Of a stretch of 64,000 bases of DNA, positions 39,917 through 53,500 are shown piece after piece (positions within the stretch are counted from its first letter, which is position 1; each line of letters opens with the position of its first letter). The notes beneath the pieces are model-generated. The model saw only the letters and a program-made list of their open reading frames with translations. It was not told the DNA's origin and ran no database searches. The stretch is taken from the NCBI GenBank assembly GCA_035236585.1, contig CP141136.1:27877426-27941425 (forward strand), read 5' to 3'. Made by a program: the position numbers and the translations under genes. Source of the stretch: Warburgia ugandensis. Taxonomy: Eukaryota; Streptophyta; Magnoliopsida; Canellales; Canellaceae.

Positions 39917-40605
39917 TCGACAAACTAAAATCCTGTTTTTGTTCTTATTCTAGATATACTTTATTCAAATTCTATTATTTGAGTTTTGCCTTATTCTTAC
40001 AATAATCCATAACAGACTTATCCAGACCTGTTTTATTCAAGCTTAACCAAATCAACGGTCTAGCTTGAATAAACAAGGAATTCTTCAATTCCTGATCTTT
40101 TTCACCCAGAATTTTAATTAATTTTTAGGATTTATTCTTAGGACACTTCATAGCTATCCACTACATATGATATTTAATCTAAAAACCAAAAATCAGATAT
40201 AGGCCATCCAAACCCAAAATCACTCTTAAGCTCGGATGTTCTAAAATTTTGAGAATTTGCTCAATCCAACCGTTAGATCTTTAATCAGAAGTTCCATTAA
40301 GAGATTGATGAAAATTAATCAAAGTTTCTGATATTAAATTTGAAGAATTTGATAAAATTAAGCTACGAAAGTAGATTTTATATTTCTTTTAGTTAATTTT
40401 TTGTCTTTTTAAATTTGGATTTTTATAATTTTTAGTAGTTAATTAGATTTTAGTTTATAATTTATTTTTAATTAATTATTGTTATTTTTTTATTTTAAGA
40501 TAATTAAATTTTATTAAAACTCCATCTTTTTAAGTCGAGTCTCAATGGAATTGATCCTTACTTGCATTAACTATGTTACAATAGCCCGTACACTTGCGGT
40601 AAAAC
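39917..40605 (+). repeat. Athila-like LTR fragment, plus-strand orientation
   Basis: Bases 40490-40605 are the complement of the inner LTR end at 26858-26990: TTTTATTAAAACTCCATC, GATCCTTACTTGCATTAACT, then CACTTGCGGTAAAACA ending in ACA. The outer part is missing, and the long solo LTR ends at its left border. No primer site follows, so this is a solo or broken LTR. Confidence 0.65.
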
Positions 40606-41242
40606 AAATTAACAATAAGCAAGTGATCCAATACAAACCTGAGTATGAATAGCCAATAAGAAGGAATACACCCTGAAAATTTGACCAGAAAACACACTCA
40701 AAGTTTGAACCAATAGGCGTTACTCCTAAGTAAATCCTCTGAATATCAAGATAGTTACAAAGTTAAATGTCAAAACCGAATCATCCAACAACTCTCAATG
40801 CTCGACTAGATACTGTATGAATTCACTTTAAGCACTAAATGCAAAATTTTCGTTCACAGTAAGGCTACCAAACCAATGACAACAATCTAGCGGAACTTTC
40901 TTCATTCCTTTCTTTTTTTCTTTTTCTGATTATTAAAATAGAAATCTTGCATAATTTTCTCAACGCAGACATTGACCCTAAGCAAAAGACTTCTCTATTA
41001 TTGCAAGCACAAGAAGTTAACGAGTTACCCAATTCTATGAGAAACAAAGAATGACATAATGCTGATATCTACCTCTTTCAATTGCATGCAAAACAGATTT
41101 TTGAATATTACTGCAACTGTGAGTTCTTGGTCAGATTTTTTTATTCATTTCTTTTCTAGATTTACATTGATTCTTATAGGAAAGTTTCAGAAGCTAGGAT
41201 GTATGCAGTCATGGAGGTCAATCGAATGGATATTTTACTTAC
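40606..41242 (-). other. Spacer, perhaps the 3' end of the candidate gene
   Basis: Nothing certain. If the gene at 41243-43180 continues, splicing from 41243 to an acceptor at about 41115 would add two codons and a TAA stop. Confidence 0.25.
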
Positions 41243-43180
41243 CAAGATAAGGCTATTAGCACCTTCGCTCGCCAATGGCATCAGTACTAAAAGATGGAAG
41301 CTGCCGAACTGCATTCACCAATATAGAAACTCAGACAAATCATCTTTAAAGCACAAACAGATAGATAACAAGTATCAAACATCAATCATCAATTATATTA
41401 ACTGAAGCAAAGACGGCCATTGGCAAGCAGCCTATTATTATACACAAAATTACAATATCTATAAAATTTCATGGAAAATAGATAGTATTGAGCTTCCACA
41501 AACAGGAATGAAAGAACACCTTGAGAGAGGTCATACATGACCAAGCCCAAACTAGATAACTACAAAGATTTCAAATGCAAGTAACCAAACACCAAAAACC
41601 TTAGAAACCCCCACCAAATCCAAGCTATGAAATAAAAAAGGAAAAAAGGTAACTGAAAATGGTAGGTAAAAACCTAAGCAAAAGGATGTCCAATACCGGA
41701 AATGGTGAGAACAAACATAGTTGTAAGACCAATCTAGATACATGGCCAAGTCCAAATAGATGCCTTTAGACCTAGTTGTCAGACCAAGAAACAGATATAG
41801 GAAATGGTGAGAGCAAACAGAAATGTCCAACAAAGGTTTTCACAGCTTCATAGTTGGAGTTTATTTATATGAAATGAATGGACACTGTTAAACAAAACTG
41901 ACTTCGTAGGTAGCCAATTTCCATGGCACACCGGATGGTGGTGAATGATGCCGTAACAAGTTTGAGAAACTATTTGTGTGCTACTTGGCATCCAATAATA
42001 TACTATTTGACACGCACACATACACATTCTGGATATATGTATTCCTACGTTCAGCGGCCAAAAAATAATTCCTCATTGTGGTTATAAGCAATAAAAAGTA
42101 CTCTTTGAGATGAGGCACACTTTATTCCTACAAGCTTTGTTGAGTTCAACACAAATCTCAGAAGAAAGAAAATTTCAAGTCACTATTAATCATATCAAAT
42201 GATTCCCGATAAAAGGTAAAACTATACCTTGGACTTCATTTCAGTAGATATACGACCAGCCTCAGGCTCTCTTAGTTCCCCAAATTTTATTCTAACTACA
42301 AAGCTACAACAAAAATGAAACGTGTTCAGCTGCAAGCTTGCACTATTAGTACTTCAATTTACAAATAAACAGATCATCCATAAGCTCAAAGATGTTAGCC
42401 TTAGCTTCATAAAAGCAAGGAAACCTATAATCGTCAAAAGAAAATTCCAAGTTAGCTTAAACTAAATTCTTCAATTTCCTTACCACATGCAAAAACATCA
42501 GAAAAGAAAATCAAAATGTGACAGACAGCAACTAAATCATACCAGACTACGATCAAATGGCTGCAACAATGAATTGAAATAATCTGAAGATCTCTAAGGG
42601 AATTCCCGGCGGATCATGTTTACATTGCTGTTCTTTCTAACCAAAGTCCTGGTAGACTGTAAACATTGTACAGTCACAGCTTCCGGTGACCCAGTTCCCA
42701 GGAAACAAGACACTTTTCCATGTGATCCAATCCGATTGCTCAACTTTTCCACTATAAACACTCGAGTGATTGTGAAACAGACACTTTCATCCGCAAACAA
42801 TTTTAACTAATCAACTACATTCTACAGATATGCATATGATCCAATCCGTGCATGAAAAATTAATAGTAAATCAGTAGGAAAATGAGAGAAAACTAATAAG
42901 TACATGCAACAACAAATCAAATTGCTTCAATATCCAAAACAAACATGCAGGACAGGAATCGAGAAATTACCTATTTCCTCGCTATATCTTACAACTGGCG
43001 AGATAGATCTACAGCTTCAACAAAAAATCTCTCAGAAACCACTGCAATGAGTAAGATCTAGGGTTTCCCATGCCGATCTTTCAAGTAGACGGAGAGATTT
43101 AGGTTTGCAGGTGCAAATATCTCAAAATCAGCTGGCGAGAATAGATCTAAGTGAGAATGCAACCGTTCTCATCGTAGGTG
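41243..43180 (-). CDS. Probable multi-exon gene of unknown function
   Basis: I do not recognise the product. Four minus-strand segments with good splice signals join in one frame: 42583-42543 (..CTG|GTATGA), 42424-42353 (TTATAG|..AA|GTACTA), 42303-42228 (TTGTAG|..AAG|GTATAG) and 41308-41243 (ATGCAG|..TTG|GTAAGT). Together they read through WFPCFYEAKANIFELMDDLF, CKLNFVVRIKFGELREPEAG, RISTEMKSK and FGSFHLLVLMPLASEGANSL. A likely 5' UTR exon with AAACCCTAGATC and a donor at 42970 lies at 42971-43180. The true start codon and the end are not established. The match of phases over three introns is the main support. It could be a truncated duplicate of a larger gene. A 68-codon frame at 42594-42800 lies in the presumed first intron. 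Confidence 0.45.
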
Positions 43181-43200
43181 CCTTCAACTTGAGCCCACTT

Positions 43201-44199
43201 TTTAAATTTGTTTCTGTAATCCAGCCCGTTCAGCCGATTCGTCCTAGATATAAAAATCATGCATATTTATAAGTTTATACTTTTTGGATGTTTTGACTGT
43301 ATCCGATTTCTATGCTTTGAGGTTTTTGTTTTTTGTTTATTTTTTACAGTATTTTAATTTAAAACGTCCAAAAATAAAGAGCTTAGATATGTAATAGACA
43401 AAATTTTATATACACAAGCTATCTATAATGAAATGAATCAAATGAATAGATTAAGTCTAGCAAAAAAAGATTAAAAAAAGGCCCATTATCCACTTTTGGT
43501 TGCATTATATAATTAGTCGAGAGAAACTAGTCTGTTTTTGTTCAAGGTCGATAACAGTCAACAAAAGCACCAGCTCAATAGACGAGGGACCTTAATCACT
43601 ATAGCCTTCATAGTTCATTGGATTATTGGTATGATCAGCGTTCGAACTCCCACGTGTGTTCTTCTTGGACAAAAAAAAAAAAGTGAGACATGTATGGTCG
43701 GACTTATCCGTCCAGAAAAGGGTCTTTATAGTCGAATTATGTGTATCAGTCAATAATAGGAGGAAACCTTTGGCAGATTATAGTGAGAAAGTTTTTGTAC
43801 CGATTAAACTATCTTTTCACCGGCGACATTTTTCCCGTAGTGTAAGAAATAATTACAAAAACGTTTTGGGAAGTCGAATAAGTGTATAAAATTGTAGAGC
43901 GCACCAGCACTCCAATTTTCATGATTCTTGATCCTATCCTGATTACGTCTCGCTTTCTCCATTTCCAGTGTGTCTAAGATACGTCAGAAATCATATTTCT
44001 CTTTCATTTCTTATGTGAAAGATTTGATCATCCCCAATATCCTAGAACTATGTCGAGAAGCTTCTTTTCTTTTTCTCTTTTTTTTAAGGAAATGGTGGGA
44101 TCCGTTGATCATAAGACGGAGATGGTAAAAGAGAAAAGTTACAAGAGTGAGAAAGAGAAGAAAAAACCAAGAGAATAAACAGTTAACAATTTCTCAAAA
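43201..44199 (+). other. Unassigned spacer
   Basis: No clear gene. The upstream region of the candidate gene at 41243-43180 lies at its left. A B-box-like GCGTTCGAACTCCC at 43639-43652 hints at a SINE-like repeat, but the other parts were not found. The frames at 43538-43889 show no domain. Confidence 0.35.
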
Positions 44200-45760
44200 T
44201 GAGTTGATCACAAGTCACTCCATCCTTCCATCCTCTGCTAGTTTGTCAGCTTCCTGGTTAGCTGACCTAAGAATATGGGAGAAATAGATTTCCTTGCCAA
44301 TAATTAGATGGGGAATCTCATTAAGTAAATCGAGGAACTGCCAAGGAACTTTGTGTGGATGTTCATCCATGCGATGACATTACTTGAATTTCCTTCAACT
44401 AGCAGCTTGCAAAACTGAAGATGATGCCATTGATTGATGCCTGTCTTAAGAGCAGGAAGCTCTGCTTCGTTATTGTCCTTGAAGCGGGCCTGGCCACTGA
44501 AAGTTCCAACTTTGCTGGCATGCCTACGAAGTATTCCCCAAGCACTCCAGGAAGTTTCAAAGAACCCATGGGGGGAGACTTCCGCTGCTGTTTAATCTTC
44601 TCTTTACTGACTGTGTACGAGACAATCCAATCCCAGACACTGAAAACTTCATTGTCAGACAAATGCTTGAAGAAGGTTTGAGTGGATCCGATGAAGTAAA
44701 GCTGTCTTTTAACATCGATCGCGAGCTGCTTAGAAGATGATTTTTTTTAAAAAAAAATTCTTTTCTGGTACGTTCTTTTCAAATGCCGAAGCAATGATAG
44801 GCAAGCCAATGCCCCAAAGAATCTTCAGACGTCGAGAATTTGTCCTAATGCTCCATGTTGGGACAAGAACCAGGAAAGAATTTGGCATAACCCAGTCCAT
44901 GTGAAACCATGAGTAGAAATCACATCTAACTTAAGATGAGAATTTGCAGTAGATCATAAGATGACTAATGGTTCACTGTCATACCACATAACATGCACCT
45001 ATTAGCCATATCCCAACCACGCCTTCGTAGATTATCAATTATAAGGGGCTTGTTGAGAGCAGCAAGCCAAACGCACACAGTGGATCGAGGATGTCAAGTG
45101 TCTTCGAGATACTAGCTCATCATCAATTTGTTCATGGAAGGATTTAACTGGGTAGACACCCGACTGGTCAGGAGCCCAAATGCGTTTATGTTCTTCTGAA
45201 TGGAATTGTCCAAGTGGTCTGATTTCCATCATTCATCTTCACGTGATTGATAAGGGCTTCTTTGTAAGTAGCCAGATTAAAGAGATTGTAGAATTGCATG
45301 AAGGCCCGTTTCCACTACAAATGTCCAACCAGAACAGAGTTTTGTCACTTTCTTCGGCAGGAACTTGCAGCTCCCTCTTTGATTTCACTTTTGAAAGATG
45401 TACTTCCACAAACTTCTTGATTTCGTGGGAAGCTTGGTGCTCTAGCCAATTGTAGTAGTTCCATATTTTGCAGCAATAACATCTCTCCAGAGTGCTTTCT
45501 TCTCAGCACCAAAATGCACAGCCATTTAGCTATTCATGCGAGGTTCATGAGCTTCAGTTTTGTTACCCCTAAGCCACCTTTCTTCTTTGAAGTACAAGCC
45601 CAATCCCAGTTGGCAAGACGCAGTTGGACTGCACCCCAATTGTGATGTTAGATTGTTGCATCTTGGAGGCATTCGTCCACAGCAACCCTACGTGAAAGTG
45701 GGTGATGTTAGACTATTGTATCTTGGAGGCATTCATCCAAGCTAGCCCAATGCAGAAAAG
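44200..45760 (-). mobile_element. L1-type LINE remnant (zinc-finger/RT tail and RNase H)
   Basis: The minus strand carries three conserved blocks of plant L1 ORF2 in order. First, near 45470-45610, WDWACTSKKKGGLGVTKLKL and a NLA..IAKWL segment. Second, at 45035-45232, KRIWAPDQSGVYPVKSFHEQ, the zf-RVT signature. Third, at 44200-44662, PPMGSLKLPGVLGE, then NNEAELPALKTGINQWHHLQ-like residues and the LVEGNSSNVI motif of plant RNase H. Frameshifts and stops break it everywhere. Upstream RT and endonuclease are missing, so it is 5'-truncated. Confidence 0.7.
45642..45741 (+). repeat. 60-bp tandem duplication within the L1 remnant
   Basis: GTGATGTTAGATTGTTGCAT and the bases that follow recur after 60 bp as GTGATGTTAGACTATTGTAT, then CTTGGAGGCATTC in both. 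Only about 42 of the 60 bases of the second copy are still alignable. Confidence 0.85.
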
Positions 45761-46158
45761 GGAGGTAAAAATTGTCCCAAGGAGTGTGCTAATGCGCCCC
45801 AGTCAATTCAAATTGATAAGTTCTTATTTTCTTACAATGGATTAGTCGCATTTATAATTTTTAATTGCTACTAGTATTGATTCAATGAGGGAATCCATTC
45901 GATGCTGCATCTCTCTTTTATTTATTTATTTTCTGATGCTGCACATCTCATATTGCATGCTTATACTGGATGCGGCATACTAATACCTCGGCCTCGTTCC
46001 CCTCGACTTGCTCCGCTCTCTTGCTCCTATTTCCTTCAATAGTGCCTCTCCAGCCTTATCTTTTTGGAATCAAGGATGGATATTTTTCACCCAAAGTAAC
46101 ATAAGATATGAACACCCCTTTTGGAGATAGCATATCCAAGGGAGAGTCAATAAGATGA

Positions 46159-46516
46159 ATGGAACACCAGCAGGTCCAGGACCGTCTTCGACCAAACTTT
46201 CAAGTCATCGATGTATTTATCAGTTACTATGCTGGCGACACTGTGTACATGGAATTACACGGACAGCCAAAAGTATAAATGGAACCTTGAGTGATCAAAA
46301 CAGCTCACCTTTTGATGGACATCTTAGACAGGCAATGCACCAAGAGGAACAGTAATGAAACTTAAAAGTAATTAATTACACTTTTACTCAATTCATGCGA
46401 GGAGAAGACTTCTGGGTCTTAACCTTTAACAGATCCATTCATCTGTGCACCAGAGGTACTGCAAGCGCAGCCACTATATAATCCGTCTTCGTCCAGAATG
46501 CAAATCCAAGAATTGA
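46159..46516 (+). CDS. Doubtful small two-exon gene (65 aa)
   Basis: An ATG at 46159 opens 38 codons (MEHQQVQDRLRPNF, VIDVFISYYAGDTV, MELHGQPK), then a possible donor GTATAA at 46273. An acceptor TTTAACAG ends at 46432, and 27 further codons in phase (IHSSVHQRYCKRSH..) stop with TGA at 46514-46516. The alternative frame across 46433-46560 also stays open into the AAT repeat. No family is recognised. It may be a gene fragment or chance. Confidence 0.2.
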
Positions 46517-46555
46517 CATTCTTTCCAACTAATAATCCACGGGAATACTTTGCAG

Positions 46556-46605
<50 letters not shown>
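46556..46605 (+). repeat. (AAT)n microsatellite
   Basis: About 16 units of AAT. The poly-Asn frame through it is not evidence of a protein. Confidence 0.97.
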
Positions 46606-46606
<1 letters not shown>

Positions 46607-47208
46607 GCTTTTTTCATCGACAGTTATTCCTTCTTTTTTTTTTTCATAATTTTGATTATGAATGCCAACAGAACATACAGTGGATTACCACACAAAGTAA
46701 AACAATTAAAAGATCATATAGATGTGAGGTGAAAAGCCGAATAAACCATAAAATACATAATCCACAGAAGCTACATTATCACTATGACACTGTCAAGTTT
46801 CATCGAGCGCTCTACAAGTATATTTAATATACACAAGAAAAGGTTCATTAAGTTCGAAACCCCTCACCTGGATGGGGATGCTTTTGCATAAACCAAGAGA
46901 GATTTGCTGGAATTTAACTTTTCTAAGAAAATGGTATGGAACTGCAAGGAAAACAAAATGGATAAAAGGATAAAAAAAGGATGGGCTGGGACGACCAGTA
47001 CTACACAACTAAGTGGAATAAAGCGTGGTACATTTCCATGTCGCCTTGCTCTGGTTTTCTTACCTCGCTAGTATGGCCAGAAAACTTTTTGACGATGAAG
47101 CAAGATTGATAATCCGTTAAAACTTACTAGAGAATGATGACATAGCAAGGCAAAGATGTGCTTGTTAAGCTTATCCTAAGATTGGGAGGATTTACAGCTA
47201 AACCGAAG

Positions 47209-47370
47209 CTACTGATACAAGAGGTTGTAAGCTGGAAGATCCTGAATTAGATGAATGTCTTCTAAAGATAGCTCTCTCTCCAGTTGGGTCCGTGTTGCAT
47301 GTAAGACCTCCTGAGGGTAGTCAAAGAAATAAAATAAATATAGATAAGCATCTACATGTACCGTAGTATG

Positions 47371-47411
<41 letters not shown>

Positions 47412-50400
47412 CATTAAATTGCATGTAGGAAGCATGCATTGCAAGCCACTGAGCGTCCATCATTTCAAATGCTATACAATATAATACGTCGAAGGCTTCT
47501 TCATCTTCTGCAATTAGATACAATATCAATGTGAAGATAGAAAGATGAGAATGGGTTGAGAAAACCCAAAAGTAGCTTCCTAATTCTAGGAGCCACTCAT
47601 TAGTACATTTTCCTTAAGATTATACCTCACCTGATAGGATCTTTATGAAGTTCATTCCTGGTAGACATTTGGGTTTAGCTGACATATGAGAAACAAACAA
47701 GATAATCAGAAAGATAAAACATCATAGAACAAATCAATTTGTGGTTGTTATTTTGCATGTCCTTCAACAAAGTGAATGTATACGCATAAAATGAGAAAAA
47801 AAAAAAATGCAAATCGAGAAAGCACTGTTTTATGGTTGAAAAGTTAGATACAGTTAACCAGTGTACATGGTGGTAACTCAGGAACTTGCCAAGAGCTCAT
47901 CAAAGACTAAATGGGAATGGGTGGGCTGATCCAGAGTTGCAAGAAATTACACTTGCTGCTTAAAATATTCCCACCCAGACTAATAGCTGATTGATTTAAG
48001 ATGTTCTGTTCCAACTTAACATCCTACGGAAAGAGGTTGACAGTTTATACATGAGCATGATGTGTTAACTTTGGCAATTAACCTAGCAATGGAATGGTTT
48101 GAAGTTACCATTGGTGTGGCTGGTAAATTAAAATAGTACCAGAAGCAGTTTGAAAAGTTTCCTTCCAGACAAGATTATTCAGGTTGAGTGAAAAGTAAAA
48201 AAGGCAATGGACCTACTAAACATGTTAATTTTCCTTTCCCTAGACTGAAATACCACATATCATCCAAACGTTGTAAGACTGCATCTGTGGAAAATGGAGG
48301 ATGTCAACCAAACAGTTTGAAGCACATTCATAGATTTTTTTTATTATTTTGGAATTTCAATGAATCCGAAATTTTCAGCAATTGAAATGACCCCTAAACA
48401 TTGTAAAGTATAAAATCAACATCACCAAGAAGGTGATTCCATTCGCACAATGATGCTGAAAATGCAGACATGACTTCCACATCCACCTTTGATGAAATTG
48501 GTCAAGTAGTTGGAGTGAAAGGGAGTAAACGTCACTACAAAATCCTACAAAATGAACCTTCCCAAGGGCAGATCCTCAGTAAACACATGCTATGGTGTAA
48601 CACTAATGAAGCAAGAAACTGGATCCTAACTACTATTATTCTGGTGGAAAAATTGACGGCTCAAAAACTTTGAGAAGAAGGGTAATGAAGTCTTCACATA
48701 GCATAACAACAAACATGGAATACTATTATGGATCCCATGCATGAGATTTTGGGCTTAGCCTCAGTTGGATCTTCAGCATACGAATTGGTTTGGGTCACCA
48801 AACTTTGAGTCCACATTAACCATGAGCTACAACTGTAAATCCATGAATTCGAACTTAATTTCCAACTTAAGAAATGCTGTTTTGGTAATTCTACCCACAA
48901 TGAGCACCAAGAAGCCGGAGCTGGGTCCTTATTGCCACTACGCAACTAGCCTTCCAAGCGTAGTGGCACAAGGAGTCTCTCACCTGGGCGACCAAGGTTT
49001 GAGACTGTGCACAGGAGGGGGGGGGGGGGGGGGGTCTCTACCATTCAAAAACCAAAAACAACAAAAGTACAAAACAACCCACAAAGTGCAAGCATGAGTT
49101 CATATTTTCATAATTTCAGAAACTTGTTCTAGAATGTACTCATGAAAACAAAGAAAGCCATTTAATATTAGTCCTACTCAGAGTGAAATAAGATAATGGT
49201 TAAGAACAACAAAAGGACACCCTGAATGATAGCTCGAATTTCTAAGATTAAGAAAGAAGAACATACTGACAACATGACAAACCTGAGTATAAATCCAACA
49301 TCTGAATCAACATAAACGAAATGTTGATGCCAGCAACAGCAAAAGGGTATTCCCAAGTGGCTCGGTCCCCTTCTTGCTTGAACAACAACCTCTGGAAAGA
49401 AGCCTTCATTTTGAGTAAAATTAGTCATAGATCAACACATGGAAGTTTCAAATTACAGCACACCTTGAAATAGAGCAACATGAGAAAAAATACATATTCC
49501 CAAATAAGACCCTTTTCAGAAACAAACAAACAGATCTGTTTTTGCCTACCGGATAAGTCCTGGCGAAAAACAATAAATTCTCAAGTGAAATGAATCCACA
49601 GCCCCTGTGAGAAATAAAAGTTCGTAAAGTTTACTAAAAAAGGAACAATAAAAAATTTTGTGTACAGTGAGAATAATGTTCATCTCAAGAAAGTTAAAGA
49701 TAGCCTGAGAATTTATGTGCAGTAAGAATTATGTGCATTTTGAGAAAAATAAAGATAGTCTTGCACAGTGGTTTAATTTGCCACAACCATTTGTGAAACC
49801 AAAAAAGATCTAAGATGAAGTAATTTGATAAAGAACAAAAGGTAAGTGATACATCATCATCATCACCATCACCATCATCCCAATTAGGGGTTGGCCACAT
49901 GAATCTCGTTCCTCTATTCCCCTCTATTAAGTGTCATGGCGTCATTTAGTCCCAAAGTTTTTAAATCTTTTCTCACCACTTCTATCCCCGTTCTTTTAGG
50001 CCTTTCCCTTGCCCTTTTAAAAACTCCAACTTAGATCGCCTCACTCTTTCTAATCGGTGTCATTTTCGGTCTTCCTTAGGATATGTCCAACCCAACTAAG
50101 TCTAATCTACCCATTCGTGCTACAATATCCGCATTTCGGCAATGCTCATCTTACATACAAGTTGTTCTTTAACTGCCCAATACTCTGATCAATAGAGCGC
50201 CAATCTTACAGCCACCGTATAGATTTTCCTTTTATTTTGAGTGGCACCCACTAATCACACAAAACTTCAGAGGCACATCTCCATTTGTTTCAACCCGCTT
50301 GGATTCTATGGGTAACCTCCTCAACCTCTACCCTCATGAATTATCGATCCCAAGTATCGGAAGTAGTCCTTTAGGGGGCTTCTTGGCTATCACTCTTTAC

Positions 50401-50549
50401 TTGTGCTCCAGTCTCGCTCCTCCTTACTACAATTGCATTCCATAGATTCTGTCTTAGTTCGGTTAATTTTAAATCCTTTAGATTCTAATGCATCTCTCTA
50501 TAACTCTAGCTCTGTATTTACGTGATCCCTTGTCTTATGAATTAGAACT

Positions 50550-50583
<34 letters not shown>

Positions 50584-53500
50584 AGACCTTATCACAATTA
50601 GGGGTCAGCCACATGAATCTTATTCCTCCATTCAACTATATTAAATACCATGTCTTCATTTAGTCCCAAAGTTTTTAAATCTTTCCTCACCACTTCTATC
50701 CACGTTCTTTTGGGCCTTCCCCTTGCCCTTTTACAACCTTCTACTTGTATTGCATCCCTCCTTCTAACTGGTGCCGTTGTTGGTCTCCTATGGACATGTC
50801 CAAACCATCTAAGTCTAATCTCCCTCATCTTGTTACCTATTGGTGTTACCCCTAAATTTCCTCTAATATTTTCATTTCTAATTCTATCCTTTCTTGTCTT
50901 ACCACTCATCCATCTCAACATCCTCATTTCTGCGATGCTCATCTTATGAGTATAATATTCCTTCACTGCCTAACACTCTAATCCATAGAGCATGGCTAGC
51001 CTTATAGCCATCCTATAGAATTTTCCTTTTAGTTTAAGTGGCACTCGCTGATCACATAAAACTTCAGATGCACATCTCCATTTGTTCCAACCCGCTTAGA
51101 TTCTCTGGGTAACCTCCCTCTCAATCTCTCCACTCTCATGGATCAATGATCCTAAGTACCAAAAGTGGTCTTTCACGGGGACTTCTTGGTTATCAATCTT
51201 GACTGGTGTTCCACTCCTACTCTCTTTGCTAAAATTACGTTCCATATATTCTGTCTTAGTTCGGCTAATTTTAAATCTTTCAGATTCTAATGCTTCTCTC
51301 CATAACTCTAGCTTTATGTTTACACCCTCCCTTGTCTCATCCAGTAGGACTATATCATCTGCAAATAGCATGCACCAGGGAATCTCCTTGTGCAAATGTT
51401 TTGTTAACTCATCCATAACTAATGTGAAGAGGTATGGACTCAATGTCGATCCTTGGTGCAATCCTATAGTGACAGGAAAATCACCAGTCACGCCACTACT
51501 GGTCTTAACATTTGTTACCGCTCCCTCATGCATACCTTTAATTATGTCTATATACCCCCGAGAAAGCCCTTTATCACCCAACACCTTCCATATTAACTCT
51601 CTAGAGACTCTATCATAAGCTTTTTTTAAGTCGATAAAGACCATATGTAGGTCTTTCCTCCTCTCCCTATATTTCTCTACTAATTGTCTTAGTAAGAAAA
51701 TAGGTTCCATGGTCGACCTCCCATGCATGAAGCCAAACTGATTCTCCAATACACTTGTTTCATGTCGTAGCCTCTTCTCAATCACTCTTTCAAAAAGTTT
51801 CATGGTGTGACTCATAAGTTTGATTCCTCGATAATTAGTGCAACTCTGAATGTCTCCTTTATTCTTATAGATTGGTACAATAGAACTTTTCCTCGACTTA
51901 TCAGGCATTTTCTTTGATTTTATAATCTTGTTAAACAACTTAGTCAACCAAACTACCCCAATATCTCCCATATGCTTCCAAATCTCTATTGGTACACCAT
52001 CAGGCCCCATGGCCTTTCCTGATTTCATCTTTTTCAAGGCCTCTTTTACTTCAGGTATTCTAATCCTACGTTCATATCTATAATATCCAATGTTATTTAG
52101 ATTTATAGTATTTTCAATCCCTATATTCTCAGAGCCATTATCATTTAACAATTTTTGAAAGTATGTTTCCCACCTTTGTTTGATGTCATCTTCTTTGACT
52201 AATACCCCTTGATCATTGCTTCTAATACACCTAACATAATCTAAGTCCTTACCCTTCTAGTCTCTTACTTTTGCAAGTTTAAACACATCTTTCTCACCTT
52301 CTCTTGTTCCTAATCTATTATAGAGCTCATCATATGCTTTAAGTTTAGCAGCATTTTTAGTATTCTAATATTGTTTATAGTTTTCATTATTTCTAATCTT
52401 CTACCATACTTTAAAATGCATCCGTTTTTCTTTAATAACTTTTTGCATTGTTTCACTCCACCACCATGTTTCCTTTGCTAATAGCCTTTTACCTTTAGAT
52501 ACTCCTAAGACATCTTTTGCCACTTTCTTAATGGACTCAGCCATATTAGTCCACATAGTATTTACTTCTATTTCATAGTTCCAATTTCCTTGTACCATCA
52601 ACTTATTTTTGAATAAGGTTATTTTCTCTCCTTTTAAGTTCCACCACTTAGTTTTAGGATATGTATTAAGTTCAATTCTTTTACTCTATCTTTTAATATG
52701 GATATCTATAACCATTAACCTATGTTGTGAGGTTAAACTCTCACCAGGTATCACCTTACAATCCTTACATATAGATCGTTCATTATTCATAAGTACAAAA
52801 AAGTCTATTTGGCTTTTATGAAATCCACTTTTAAAGGTTATTAAGTGTTCATCCCTCTTCTTAAAGAGTGTATTTGCAATGGACAAGTTATATGACAAAG
52901 CAAAATCGAGGATATTCTCCCACATCTCATTTCGTTCACCTATATCATACCCTCGGTGTATTCTATCATATCCTTCCTTATCTTTTCCTACATGGCTATT
53001 TAAGTCTGCTCCTATAAATATCTCCTCAGTGTTGGGAATTTCTTGCATAACTCTCTCCATATCTTCCCAAAACTGTCTCTTGATTATATCTTATAACCCT
53101 ACTTGTGGTGCGTATGCACTTATAACATTTATAATCTGCTCTCCTAGAACAATTTTTATTATTATAATTCTATCATTGATTCTTTTAACATCCACAACTT
53201 TATCCTTTAATTCTTTATCCACTATTATTCCTACGCCATTTATGTTATTTTCCTTTCCTATGTACCATAATTTATACCTATCTATTTCTCTAGCTTTAGC
53301 CCCTTTCCACTTGGTTTCTTGGACACAAGCGATATTGATTCTCCTACGTTTCATCGCTTCTACTAACTCCAAACTCTTACCTTTCAGTATCCCTATATTC
53401 CATGTAGCGATGTGAATCTTATTTTCTGGAGATACCCTATTTACTATCGCCTTTCTTGACCTCCATGGTATGAACCCATGTCCACTTTTCACTGCACCTA

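Noticed and set aside
43535-43680. tRNA-like B-box and a possible SINE or tRNA gene
   Set aside because: No A-box at the right distance, no cloverleaf and no tail could be shown.
47209-47529. Reading 47209-47529 as one exon with a Ser-Leu repeat
   Set aside because: The Ser-Leu stretch is the GA microsatellite of a 102-nt intron. GT and AG borders there restore the conserved ELMO sequence.
50650-53415. Plus-strand frames of 99-178 codons across the LINE
   Set aside because: They are antisense to the RTE endonuclease, RT and C-terminal frames, which carry the conserved motifs.
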